Shown one piece after another: positions 1 to 7,925 of a stretch of 8,595 nt of DNA. Under the pieces are notes generated by a model. It was given only the letters and a program-made list of their open reading frames with translations, made no database searches and was not told the DNA's origin. The position numbers and the translations under genes were made by a program. Within the stretch, counting starts at the first letter, position 1; the number at the start of each line of letters is the position of its first letter. The stretch is taken from the NCBI GenBank assembly GCA_014378955.1, contig JACMMQ010000016.1, forward strand, positions 1-8,595, given 5' to 3'. Source of the DNA: Clostridia bacterium. Its GTDB lineage: Bacteria > Bacillota > Clostridia > SK-Y3 > JACMMQ01.

Positions 1-45
1 TGACTTACTAAGAATCGTGTAATGTTGTGAAATCAAAAACATTGC

Positions 46-83
46 AAAACAAAGGCGAGTGCATAAATTCACGCACTCGCTTT
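46..83 (-). terminator. Rho-independent terminator after glnS
   Basis: On the minus strand an 8-bp perfect stem (55-62 pairing with 73-80, GCGAGTGC/GCACTCGC) encloses a 10-base loop. It lies 13 bases past the glnS stop codon. It is followed by an interrupted T run (TTT, G, TTTT at 53-46). The loop can close further with A-T and G-T pairs. The interrupted T tract makes it less than ideal, but stem strength and placement fit the end of the gltX-glnS transcript. On the plus strand only a TTT follows, so it is probably one-directional. Confidence 0.75.
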
Positions 84-93
84 ACATTCCCTA

Positions 94-1779
94 TTAACCT
101 TCATTAATCTTCTTCCAAGTATCCTTCAGCGTAACCGTTCTATTAAAAATCGGTTTTTCCACTGTGCTGTCCTTTGCATCCAAGCAGAAATAGCCCATTC
201 TGACAAACTGGCAATTTTCGCCTGCTTGCATGTCTAGCAACGCAGGTTCTGCCTTTGCTATGATATGGGTGAGCGAATTGGGGTTCAGGTTGTCCATGTA
301 GTCGCCACCTTCGGATGCGGCGTTGGGGTCTGGGGTTGTGAACAAATTCTCGTACAGGCGAACGTCTACATCAACGGCGTGTTGTGCAGATACCCAATGG
401 ATAGTGCCCTTGACCTTGCGACCGTCTGGTGGGGTGCTGCCGCCTCTGGTTTGTGGGTCGTATGTGCAATGCACCTCGATTACCTCACCAGTTTCGTCCT
501 TGATAATTTCTTGGCAGGTGATGAAATAGGCATTGATTAACCGCACTTCGCCCTGTGGCTTTAAGCGAAAATATTTATGCGCTGGATTTTCCATGAAATC
601 GGATTTTTCAATGTAAATAACCTTAGAAAACGGTCTTTTAATGTTGACAGGCTTGTCCTCTAGCGGTGAAATATTGACATCAAAAATTTCTTCCTGCCCG
701 TCTGGGTAGTTGTCAATAACCACCTTCAATGGCTCTAGCACCACCATGTGACGCTTTGCGGTTTTGTTGAGCTCGTCTCGCAAGCAATGCTCCAGCAACG
801 CCAAATCTACCACGCTATACGCCTTGGATACGCCTATCATTTTGACAAAATCAATGATAGCGGTCGGCGTGTAGCCCAATCGGCGAAGCCCTGACAGGGT
901 TGGCATTCTCGGGTCATCCCAGCCACTCACAACGCCGTTTTCCACCAATTCTAATAGCTTACGCTTGCTGGTAAGTGTGTAGGTTAAGTTCAAGCGTGCG
1001 AATTCGTATTGATGCGGAGGATTTTCAAACCCAATCGCTTCAAGCACCCAATCGTACAATGGGCGATGGTCCTCGAATTCTAACGTACACAGCGAATGCG
1101 AAATATCCTCTAGTGCATCCCCAATCGGGTGCGCATAATCATACATCGGGTAGATGCACCATTTGTCGCCCGTGCGGTGATGGTTGGCACGTAAAATGCG
1201 GTAAATTGCAGGGTCACGCAGGTTAAAATTGGGCGAAGCCATGTCGATTTTGGCACGCAATATCTTTTGTCCGTCTGCAAACTGTCCGTCCTTCATCTTT
1301 TCAAACAAATCTAAATTTTCGGCAATCGAGCGATTGCGATAAGGACTATCCTTGCCTGGCTCTGTGAGCGTCCCACGATAGGCACGCACCTCTTCTGCTG
1401 ACAAATCCTCCACGTAAGCCTTACCGTCCTTGATAAGCTTCACCGCAAACGCATAGCATTTGTCAAAATAATTAGACGCATAAAACATCCGATCGTCCCA
1501 GTCAAAGCCCAACCACCTGATGTCTTCCATAATGGCATCGACATACTCGGTGTCCTCTTTGCTTGGGTTGGTATCGTCAAAGCGCAGGTTGCAAATACCG
1601 CCGTTTTGCTTCGCCATTAAAAAGTCGATGCAAATCGCCTTCGCATGACCAATGTGCAAATAGCCGTTAGGCTCTGGCGGAAAGCGTGTGTGGATTTCCT
1701 TAACCCTGCCACTCGCTATATCATTTTCAATAATCTCTTGTATAAAGTTGGTCATTCTAGCTTCATTTTCGTTACACAT
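94..1779 (-). CDS. glnS: Glutaminyl-tRNA synthetase (GlnRS)
   Basis: Class I aminoacyl-tRNA synthetase that charges tRNA-Gln directly with glutamine in the cytoplasm, using ATP. From the start chosen here it has 561 residues, close to the 554 of E. coli GlnRS. The Rossmann catalytic domain carries the HIGH signature at residues 42-45 within [13 protein letters not shown], then NLRFDDTNP (64-72). The KMSKS counterpart is LTSKRKL near residue 270, followed by [18 protein letters not shown]. The C-terminal half is the beta-barrel anticodon-binding region, with the family-typical [20 protein letters not shown] stretch. The open frame extends to an ATG at 1800 that abuts the gltX stop. I prefer the ATG at 1779 because [13 protein letters not shown] aligns with the E. 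coli N-terminus (MSEAEARPTNFI) and a G-rich GGGGG lies 10 bases upstream. It is second in an operon with gltX. Direct GlnRS is patchy in Firmicutes, many of which make Gln-tRNA through GatCAB, so this gene is probably an ancient acquisition (inference). Confidence 0.96.
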   Translation of the reverse strand: MCNENEARMTNFIQEIIENDIASGRVKEIHTRFPPEPNGYLHIGHAKAICIDFLMAKQNGGICNLRFDDTNPSKEDTEYVDAIMEDIRWLGFDWDDRMFYASNYFDKCYAFAVKLIKDGKAYVEDLSAEEVRAYRGTLTEPGKDSPYRNRSIAENLDLFEKMKDGQFADGQKILRAKIDMASPNFNLRDPAIYRILRANHHRTGDKWCIYPMYDYAHPIGDALEDISHSLCTLEFEDHRPLYDWVLEAIGFENPPHQYEFARLNLTYTLTSKRKLLELVENGVVSGWDDPRMPTLSGLRRLGYTPTAIIDFVKMIGVSKAYSVVDLALLEHCLRDELNKTAKRHMVVLEPLKVVIDNYPDGQEEIFDVNISPLEDKPVNIKRPFSKVIYIEKSDFMENPAHKYFRLKPQGEVRLINAYFITCQEIIKDETGEVIEVHCTYDPQTRGGSTPPDGRKVKGTIHWVSAQHAVDVDVRLYENLFTTPDPNAASEGGDYMDNLNPNSLTHIIAKAEPALLDMQAGENCQFVRMGYFCLDAKDSTVEKPIFNRTVTLKDTWKKINEG

Positions 1780-1800
1780 GGTTATCAAGCCCCCGTTCAT

Positions 1801-3450
1801 TTATTTCAATGCACTTACTGCAAGCTGCAATCTCTCAAGCACCTTTTGCTGTCTAAGCGTCTGCATAATGGTGTGCAAATCAGGCGTGTTTTGTCGCCCT
1901 GTGACCGCTACACGGATAACAGTGCTGACATCGCCAACATGACCTGGGTAGGCGGTTGGGTCTTTTTTATACGTTTTCATGTCTACAAACCCGATGGATT
2001 CAGACAATGCCTTGACCTTATCAAACCAACCCGTATTATCATCCAATTCATCATACATGACACTATATTGTTCAAGCATTTTCTGCATGCTTTGTTTTTC
2101 AAGGTGTGTTGGGAACTCATACTGTCCATCAAATAGCTCGTCATAAAAATAGCTCAAATAATGTGCAACATCCGCCCATTTGGAGATGTCCTTGCGCGGC
2201 TTTTGTACGCCACGTCCGATGGCAAGTATTTGTTTGGTGTATGCTTCGTGCTTTACCAACACGTCATATAGCTTTTGGTCGTACTGCTCTGCCCACTGTA
2301 GGGTGTTTTGATATACCGTATCGGCATCCATCTCAGCAATGAGGTTTTTGCTAATGTCCGTCAGCTTTGCCAAGTCAAACAACGCACCGCTCACGCTCAT
2401 TTTCTGCAAGGAAAATGGGAAATCCGTGTGTGCCGTTTGCTTGTTGTCTCGTCGCCAATCCTCATAGTTGGAATTTGCCAATGTCAGCAAGTATTCTATC
2501 ACCGCTTGTTTAGGATAGCCCTGCTCGTGGTAATATTGCACTGCCGCTTCGGGGTCCTTTCGCTTGCTTAGCTTACGCTTAGAGCTACCGTCCATTTTCA
2601 TGATGGGCGAAATGTGTGCATATTGCGGTGGCGTAAAGCCTAAAAATGCGAATAATTGCAAATGTATTGGCAACGACGATAGCCATTCATCCCCACGAAT
2701 GACGTGCGTTGTACGCATCAAATGGTCATCAATTGCATGTGCAAAATGGTAGGTGGGTACGCCGTCCGATTTGAGCAGCACGATGTCTTGTGTATTTTCT
2801 ACGATTTCCACCTTGCCACGGATGCTATCGTTATATTCAAACTTTTTATCGGTATTTTCAGGTGCTTTTAGCCGTAACACAAAGGGCTTACCGTCATTCA
2901 AAAATTGTTCAATCTCTGCCAGTGCCAATGTACGATGTGCCGCCCACTCCCCATAATAGCCAGGGGTCAGCTTCAATGCCTCTTGCTTTTGACGAATGTC
3001 GTTGAGCTGTTCCTCGGTGCAAAAGCATGGATACGCCAAGCCCTTTTCAATTAACTGTTTGGCATAAGTTTGATAAATATTGACACGCTCACTTTGCTTA
3101 TACCGACCGTATGCACCCACTTCCTGCCCGTCCTGCGTAGCGCCCTCGTCAAAAAGGATGCCAAACTGTGCCAAGGCATTGACAATTTCAGCGATGCCAC
3201 CCTCGACCTCTCGCTTTTTATCGGTATCCTCAATACGCAAGTAAAAAATGCCCCCCGAACGATGTGCAAACCGCTCACAAACCAAAGCCGCAAACAGTCC
3301 CCCGATGTGTATAAACCCTGTCGGGCTGGGTGCAAATCGTGTGACGTATTGCTTATTGCCTAAATTCCGACTAGGATATTGTGCCTCAATTTGCGCTGGC
3401 GTGTCTGTTATTTCAGGTAATAAAAGTGCTGCTAGTTTCATTGTATCCAT
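1801..3450 (-). CDS. gltX: Glutamyl-tRNA synthetase (GluRS)
   Basis: Class I synthetase that attaches glutamate to tRNA-Glu in the cytoplasm; the product feeds translation and, in some bacteria, tetrapyrrole synthesis. The protein has 549 residues. An N-terminal extension of about 34 residues precedes the catalytic core, which opens VTRFAPSPTGFIHIGGL with HIGH variant HIGG at 48-51. Next come LRIEDTD (71-77), YPCFC (140-144), KSDGVPTYHFAH (227-238), THVIRGDEW (248-256) and the KMSKS-type loop KLSKR at 293-297 followed by KDPEAA. The extension and the KRKLSKRKDPE loop match the form of GluRS I know from Clostridia. The open frame reaches a TTG at 3471, but the ATG at 3450 has a GGAG exactly 7 bases upstream, so I start there. 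It is the first gene of the gltX-glnS operon, 21 bases before the preferred glnS start. With a dedicated GlnRS next door it is probably a Glu-specific (discriminating) enzyme, but the sequence alone does not prove that. Confidence 0.96.
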   Translation of the reverse strand: MDTMKLAALLLPEITDTPAQIEAQYPSRNLGNKQYVTRFAPSPTGFIHIGGLFAALVCERFAHRSGGIFYLRIEDTDKKREVEGGIAEIVNALAQFGILFDEGATQDGQEVGAYGRYKQSERVNIYQTYAKQLIEKGLAYPCFCTEEQLNDIRQKQEALKLTPGYYGEWAAHRTLALAEIEQFLNDGKPFVLRLKAPENTDKKFEYNDSIRGKVEIVENTQDIVLLKSDGVPTYHFAHAIDDHLMRTTHVIRGDEWLSSLPIHLQLFAFLGFTPPQYAHISPIMKMDGSSKRKLSKRKDPEAAVQYYHEQGYPKQAVIEYLLTLANSNYEDWRRDNKQTAHTDFPFSLQKMSVSGALFDLAKLTDISKNLIAEMDADTVYQNTLQWAEQYDQKLYDVLVKHEAYTKQILAIGRGVQKPRKDISKWADVAHYLSYFYDELFDGQYEFPTHLEKQSMQKMLEQYSVMYDELDDNTGWFDKVKALSESIGFVDMKTYKKDPTAYPGHVGDVSTVIRVAVTGRQNTPDLHTIMQTLRQQKVLERLQLAVSALK

Positions 3451-3457
3451 GTCAACG

Positions 3458-3461
3458 CTCC
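3458..3461 (-). promoter_or_regulatory. Ribosome-binding site of gltX
   Basis: GGAG on the minus strand, 7 bases before the ATG at 3450. It decides the start, because the in-frame TTG at 3471 has no comparable site in front of it. Confidence 0.75.
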
Positions 3462-3524
3462 AATCTATCAAACAGGCTAAAAAACCTTAATAATTTCAAA
3501 TACAAGTGTTCCCATATTTGTCAT

Positions 3525-3553
3525 ATTTTATCATACCATACGCTATTCGTCAA
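3525..3553 (-). promoter_or_regulatory. Sigma-A type promoter of gltX-glnS
   Basis: On the minus strand, -35 TTGACG (3553-3548) and -10 TAAAAT (3530-3525) are separated by exactly 17 bases. The -10 is preceded by TGA, an extended -10 (TGn). Each hexamer differs from consensus at one position. Transcription would start near 3518, giving a leader of about 68 bases before the gltX ATG. I see no T-box specifier stem or leader terminator in that leader, so expression looks constitutive. The inverted arms CGCTAT/ATAGCG (3541-3546 and 3573-3578) flank the -35 and could be an operator, but they are short. Confidence 0.75.
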
Positions 3554-3619
3554 TGTTTTACGATTATACTTGATAGCGATTACTACTATTAACCTTAATC
3601 ATATGCCCGTCTTTCGTTC

Positions 3620-3651
3620 AAAAAAGCGCCTGCATATTTGCAAGCGCCTTT
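3620..3651 (-). terminator. Rho-independent terminator of the glycan operon
   Basis: On the minus strand a 9-bp stem (3626-3634 with 3639-3647, one G-T wobble) has a 4-base loop and is followed directly by six T residues (3625-3620). A-T pairing of the flanks can lengthen the stem to about 13 bp. It sits about 20 bases past the GT32 stop codon and about 65 bases upstream of the -35 of the gltX promoter. It therefore insulates the two operons. This is the clearest terminator in the window. Confidence 0.88.
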
Positions 3652-3671
3652 ACCAAGAAGTAATTCTATTA

Positions 3672-4469
3672 TTAATGTAAACGCCATTTTCGGGCATCCT
3701 TTGCATATTTGATAACTTTACTAATTGTATTTAATATACCATTCTTTTTCACTGAACAAAAAATAGCATAAAATTTCGAACCAATTTCAATACCAAATAT
3801 ATACTTCAATTTGCGTAATAGCCTTTCTTCATTGTCGTGCCAAGAACCGTTAAAGTGATGAATTGTATACGTATTTTGCGTTTTATTTATTTTTCCTGTA
3901 AAAAAGTCCTTTGGGCAAAAAAATTCCTGTGGATACAACACCAAGCCACCCTCTAGCTCTTGCAAGGTATTATCAAGTTGTAGGTTGTAATGCTTACGCA
4001 TGATACGTGTAATGGTTATAACATTTGTTGTCATATCAAAACTATTATCTTCATTGATAAAACTCTTATTCTTATAATATTCTAAAAATCTTTCAACCCA
4101 CTTACTTCCTTTTTCTGCTCCCATAATCGCTGTGGCAATATGATCTTTTTCTTCAAAGCCTAGAAACGCATTGTGACTCAAAAATACATCTATTTTTTTT
4201 ATTACCTCAACATCCGTATCCATATAGATGCCACCGAACATTTGCAACGCATACAGTCTTACATAATCAGTGACAAACGCCCACTTTTTTGCTTCATATG
4301 CTTGCTTGACATATAAATTTGAATGGATATCAAAATTTTCTTCGTTCCATTCCATGATTTTGAAGTCTGGACAATATTTTTTCCAGCTACGGATACATTT
4401 CTTCGCAAGTGGCGTTAATGGACTTTTTCCAAACCAACAATAATGTATGATCTTAGGTATTTTATTCAT
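3672..4469 (-). CDS. GT32-family sugar transferase (DXD-containing, capsular type)
   Basis: Predicted retaining glycosyltransferase of the Gly_transf_sug/GT32 group (relatives: Och1-like and capsular sugar transferases). It would transfer a sugar from a nucleotide donor to a growing glycan at the cytoplasmic face. The 265-residue protein opens with PKIIHYCWFG (5-14), the family's first beta strand. Next comes the helix AFVTDYVRLYALQMFGGIYM with the metal-binding DTD at 84-86 (YMDTDVEV). A downstream IHHFNGSWH segment is typical of the family's C-terminal catalytic part. No signal peptide or clear membrane span is seen; the basic C-terminus could contact membrane. AAAAGGAGA ends 8 bases before the ATG. 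The ATG overlaps the flippase stop by 8 bases (ATGAATAA), which implies translational coupling. It is the last gene before the terminator. Donor and acceptor sugars cannot be read from sequence. Confidence 0.88.
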   Translation of the reverse strand: MNKIPKIIHYCWFGKSPLTPLAKKCIRSWKKYCPDFKIMEWNEENFDIHSNLYVKQAYEAKKWAFVTDYVRLYALQMFGGIYMDTDVEVIKKIDVFLSHNAFLGFEEKDHIATAIMGAEKGSKWVERFLEYYKNKSFINEDNSFDMTTNVITITRIMRKHYNLQLDNTLQELEGGLVLYPQEFFCPKDFFTGKINKTQNTYTIHHFNGSWHDNEERLLRKLKYIFGIEIGSKFYAIFCSVKKNGILNTISKVIKYAKDARKWRLH

Positions 4470-6015
4470 TTGATAAATCTCCTTTTGTCAGCTTAAGCTT
4501 TCTTTGAATAATACTTAACAAGGTTAATCTATCTTCTTTTGCTAAAATAATAAAATAGTTTAACACAAAACCCATTAAAGCCGTTATTACGCATACAAAA
4601 ATAAGAATTATCCAGCTGTTCACATTCAGAAATTGCTTTAAGGTAAATGACAATATGCATAATATTATAATTGCCAATGTATTTTTAATAATGTATGGAT
4701 AAAAAGTATGCCATTTAAAATCCAAGCATTTCGCACCGTATAAAGGCAAAAAGACCAATGACCTGAAAAGGCCAAATATTGTACTAACACCTGCAATGAT
4801 AAAAATTCTATGCATCGGCGAAGACGCAAAGCGCATTGAAATAATCACAACAGCGATCGTGAGCACACTATTTACAAGTATAAATAATGAAGAAGTTTTA
4901 ATTTTATTGGTCACTGTGAAAACGTTCCATAACCCTTCTATTGGCAAAGCAAAAACAAGTGAAGCACAGCATACCATAGACAAGCTCTGCAAGGTCATTG
5001 CATTTTGCGATGGTACCCATAAAGCATAAAAACTATCACCAAAAATAAATAATATTGACATTGGAATGCTTGTAAGCATTCCGAGTAATTTTATAGAGGT
5101 TATCAATTGCTTTTTTATTTCGCGTATATCGCCCTTTGCATAGCTTTCCGTAAGCTGTGGTGAAAATATACCTGCCATCATACCAAAGACAGATAAAATT
5201 AAAATAGGTAAAGTCTTTGCGATTGATAAAGTTCCCATTGCGACCGCCCCTACGAATAGATTGGCAATGAGCAAGTCAAGACCAGTTGATAATATTGAAC
5301 TTAGTTGAGAAAGTGTATTCCAAATGCCAGAAGAAACAAGCTCTTTTATGGCGCCAAAATCAAAGTATTTCTTGCTCAATTTTATTTCAGGAAGTAACTT
5401 TTTTGTGTAATATACATGAAACACTGCTAAGTAAATGGTTACAACTAATGCTGATAAACCTATATAAAATACTCTTGGCTTAAAGAACATAAATAATGAA
5501 AATAATAAAACTGAACGTATAATTTGAGATTCTATATTGCGCAATGAGTTTAAATAGAGTTTGTTCTTAACAAATGTAGCAACAGAGAATGTTGAAACAA
5601 ATATACTGACTATAAAATTAATAATTGAAAACGCAAAAAGGATTTGAATATCTGTCAATATGTCAGAAGGTATATTGACAAGCTTATGAATAAAAAGCAC
5701 TACAAAAGTAGAAGTTAAGAGTAGAACTATAGCCATGAAAGAGTTTGCAATCAGTACCGAATAAAAATATTTATTTGCTCCTTCAAAATCATGCTCATGG
5801 ATTTTTATTGTTATGAACCTACCCGCCATTGAATTCAATGCTATTGTTAAAAGTGATGCATACATGACAAAATTATTAACAAGTCCAACAAACCCATACG
5901 CTTCAATACCCACTGTTTTAATAATGTATGGCGACAGGATAAAGCTAATGCCCATATTCACGCCAAATGCGACGAAACCTGCAATCATATTGATCATTAG
6001 TCTTTTTTTATTCAA
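4462..6015 (-). CDS. Wzx-like polysaccharide flippase (PST/MATE-like family)
   Basis: Integral membrane transporter of 517 residues, predicted to flip undecaprenyl-diphosphate-linked oligosaccharide repeat units from the cytoplasmic to the outer leaflet. Hydrophobic segments run throughout, roughly 12-14 spans: for example residues about 8-30, 37-60, 85-110, 120-145 and a dense final block at about 425-495. The opening MINMIAGFVAFGVNMGISFILSPYI followed by GIEAYGFVGLVNNF is the usual N-terminal look of the polysaccharide export family. LVSSGIWNTLSQLSSIL at mid-protein matches the second half-repeat. The start is a TTG at 6015 with AGAGG 8 bases upstream; the ATG at 5997 has no good site. It overlaps the upstream GT2 by 8 bases (TTGAATAA) and the downstream GT32 by 8. 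Base composition is very AT-rich (12 G+C in the 60 bases 4501-4560). The name wzx is functional only; the subfamily and substrate are not resolved. Confidence 0.87.
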   Translation of the reverse strand: MNKKRLMINMIAGFVAFGVNMGISFILSPYIIKTVGIEAYGFVGLVNNFVMYASLLTIALNSMAGRFITIKIHEHDFEGANKYFYSVLIANSFMAIVLLLTSTFVVLFIHKLVNIPSDILTDIQILFAFSIINFIVSIFVSTFSVATFVKNKLYLNSLRNIESQIIRSVLLFSLFMFFKPRVFYIGLSALVVTIYLAVFHVYYTKKLLPEIKLSKKYFDFGAIKELVSSGIWNTLSQLSSILSTGLDLLIANLFVGAVAMGTLSIAKTLPILILSVFGMMAGIFSPQLTESYAKGDIREIKKQLITSIKLLGMLTSIPMSILFIFGDSFYALWVPSQNAMTLQSLSMVCCASLVFALPIEGLWNVFTVTNKIKTSSLFILVNSVLTIAVVIISMRFASSPMHRIFIIAGVSTIFGLFRSLVFLPLYGAKCLDFKWHTFYPYIIKNTLAIIILCILSFTLKQFLNVNSWIILIFVCVITALMGFVLNYFIILAKEDRLTLLSIIQRKLKLTKGDLSNE

Positions 6016-7000
6016 AATTTGTACCTCTTATTTTCGCTCTATAGTTAAATACCATTTTATACGCTTTGGGACTTGCAAAAAATAAAAGAAACATTAGCTT
6101 TTGTTTTACAGAAATTGAATTCCTGCATAAAAGATAGACTAAAAATTTATTATACATGTGCCAATATTGCTTCAAACTCTTTTTATGATTTGGCTCACTT
6201 TCTGCCACGCTAAAATAAAGATGGATAAATTCTAGCATCATCATTAAAATGACCTTTTCTCTTAAATCAAATAATCCTTGTTCTTCGAAAAAGGTAATTC
6301 TTTCGCTATATGCATGCAGTGCATCCAATCTTTTTATAGAAAATACATTCATAATACTACCATCTCTTTGCAAATAAAAATACATGGGCACATTGATGCT
6401 AACCACTTTGCTAGTGTTAAATAGTATGCGATGTGCCAAAAATTCATCTTCATGTAGCCTATTAAGCGGATAACGCAAATTATCAAAAATGTTTTTCCTG
6501 TAAAGCTTATTGCACGCAACAACGTACAGCCAGCCCCTTATATCGTGCATGCGCTCCAGCACATCCATATTCGATAATTCCTCAACGTGGTATTGTTGGT
6601 TATCTATTACACTGAAAATGTCACATTCGCTATTGTCAACTCTTATGACTTCACATAAAGCTATTGAACCATTGCGAGTTGTTATCTCATTATAAAGTAA
6701 TCTATACATTTCACTGTGTATATAATCATCACCATCAATAAAGCCAATAAAATCCCCTTTTGCAATATCCAGCCCTGCATTTCTTGCAGCGCTTAGTCCA
6801 CCATTTTCCTTATGTATCACATTTATTCTGCCATCCTCTAATGCAAATGAATCACATATATTCCCACTACGATCAGTCGACCCATCATCAACAAGGATAA
6901 GCTCAAAATCTGCAAACGTTTGTGCAAGTATAGATTCTAAGCATTTATCTATGTATTTTTCTACATTATATACCGCAACAATTATACTAATTAGTGGCAT
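6008..7000 (-). CDS. GT2-family glycosyltransferase
   Basis: Inverting GT-A fold transferase predicted to add one sugar from a nucleotide donor to the lipid-linked glycan. The 330-residue protein starts MPLISIIVAVYNVEKYI, the canonical first strand. Nucleotide-binding DDGSTD is at 38-43, GGLSAARNAGL at 67-77 and the metal-binding DGDD at 89-92. CNKLYRK at 163-169 and LHEDE at 182-186 hold the likely catalytic acid region. The C-terminus is helical and basic, possibly membrane-associated. The open frame runs to 7048, but the 16 extra residues are the end of the upstream gene read in another frame. The ATG at 7000 has AGAGAGG 6 bases upstream and gives the family start. It overlaps the upstream GT2 by 14 bases and the flippase by 8. 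It is a clear paralogue of the truncated upstream GT2: 37 of 59 residues are identical by hand alignment from the DDGSTD region to the DGDD region. The sugar transferred is unknown. Confidence 0.92.
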   Translation of the reverse strand: MPLISIIVAVYNVEKYIDKCLESILAQTFADFELILVDDGSTDRSGNICDSFALEDGRINVIHKENGGLSAARNAGLDIAKGDFIGFIDGDDYIHSEMYRLLYNEITTRNGSIALCEVIRVDNSECDIFSVIDNQQYHVEELSNMDVLERMHDIRGWLYVVACNKLYRKNIFDNLRYPLNRLHEDEFLAHRILFNTSKVVSINVPMYFYLQRDGSIMNVFSIKRLDALHAYSERITFFEEQGLFDLREKVILMMMLEFIHLYFSVAESEPNHKKSLKQYWHMYNKFLVYLLCRNSISVKQKLMFLLFFASPKAYKMVFNYRAKIRGTNFE

Positions 7001-7922
7001 TTCGAACCTCTCTTTTGAAAAATTTAAAGTAAAAAACAAGTTTTTCATACATGATATGCCCTATAAATGGTATAGTGAGATATAATACCAGCTTTGTCTT
7101 ATTCCTAATACTCATTTCTGAACATGCTAGGAATTCTTTTTTGTACTTTCTTAAATTGCCTTGAAGCTTTTTAAAAGTTGCTTTGCCCTTCTTATCACTA
7201 CGCACAACCAGCCTGATGAGATATAAAGCACTGCAAATATATAGGCATTTTACTTGGTTTTGCAAATTAGGATATAAATCTGTGACTAAACGAATAATCC
7301 TTTCTCTTGCAGTGATAAGCGAGAGCTTTTTTTCATCCCAATCATTTTTACACGCACTATTTTCCCTCATGCAATAATGATAAAAAGGCTCGGAATTATA
7401 TACAATTTTATGGCTAACGGCAATATGCTGACATACAAAATACAAATCTTCACATACATGAACATTTGTATCAAACTGTGAACCACCATTGATAAATAAA
7501 CTGCTCCGAAATAATTTGTTCACCAAATACCCTTGATAACTATCCTCTTGCAATGCCAAGCTTATAGCTGTTTCAGCAGTTAGGACTAATGCATCCGTTT
7601 TTTTTGAACAATAAATAATATCCCCATTCGTTTCTTCCCTGCAAAAACCACATATGGCAACATCTGCTTCATACTGCACAGACCAGTTTTTCAAGCTTTC
7701 AAACATTGTTGGCTCTACCCAATCATCACTGTCTACAAACCCTATATACTGTCCCTTTACTATTTTTAATCCTTCGTTGCGTGCGGCAGACACACCCTCA
7801 TTCTTTTTATGAATAACATGTATGCGATCATCCAATTTTGCGTAATCATCACAAATTTTGCCACTGTTGTCCGTTGAGCCGTCATTGATGATAATTATTT
7901 CTACCTGAATGTCAAAAACCTG
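6987..7922 (-). CDS. GT2-family glycosyltransferase, 5'-truncated
   Basis: Remainder of a GT-A inverting glycosyltransferase with NDGSTD, EGVSAARNEGL and the DSDD metal site. Further on are NKLFR and a CEDLYF motif equivalent to HEDE, then a basic, hydrophobic C-terminus. The first catalytic strand (the usual VSIIVPVYN segment) and its following helix, about 26 residues in the paralogue next door, are absent. Recognisable homology stops at VEIIII, around 7901. Upstream codons 7902-7922 read QVFDIQ, which has one residue more than the neighbour's spacing. They may already belong to the foreign sequence. The frame continues to a TTG at 7934 and hits a stop at 7941-7943. That TTG has no ribosome-binding site and is not a credible native start. 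The stop codon lies 14 bases inside the next GT2. As it stands here the protein lacks part of the nucleotide-binding site and is probably inactive. In the true source genome it is likely intact. Confidence 0.8.
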   Translation of the reverse strand, partial: QVFDIQVEIIIINDGSTDNSGKICDDYAKLDDRIHVIHKKNEGVSAARNEGLKIVKGQYIGFVDSDDWVEPTMFESLKNWSVQYEADVAICGFCREETNGDIIYCSKKTDALVLTAETAISLALQEDSYQGYLVNKLFRSSLFINGGSQFDTNVHVCEDLYFVCQHIAVSHKIVYNSEPFYHYCMRENSACKNDWDEKKLSLITARERIIRLVTDLYPNLQNQVKCLYICSALYLIRLVVRSDKKGKATFKKLQGNLRKYKKEFLACSEMSIRNKTKLVLYLTIPFIGHIMYEKLVFYFKFFKREVRNATN

Positions 7923-7925
7923 ATG
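7902..7925. other. Junction between two unrelated DNA segments
   Basis: Left of this interval the minus strand encodes a GT2 glycosyltransferase that loses its N-terminus. Right of it the plus strand encodes the C-terminal end of a different protein. Both readings stay open across the interval, so the exact breakpoint cannot be fixed: left-hand homology is secure to about 7901, right-hand to about 7923. No terminal inverted repeat, target duplication or transposase gene is visible on either side. A few bases of shared sequence at the joint are possible. Confidence 0.7.

Noticed and set aside
265..3363. Numerous plus-strand open frames of 60-160 codons opposite gltX and glnS
   Set aside because: They lie antisense to two unmistakable conserved enzymes, have no ribosome-binding sites or recognisable domains, and reflect codon bias of the real strand.
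3451..3520. Possible T-box or other riboswitch in the gltX leader
   Set aside because: The leader is only about 68 bases, with no T-box sequence, specifier stem or terminator/antiterminator pair.
3381..3680. 99-codon plus-strand frame spanning the gltX start, promoter and terminator
   Set aside because: It covers well-supported minus-strand regulatory elements and has a low-complexity product without a recognisable motif or start signal.
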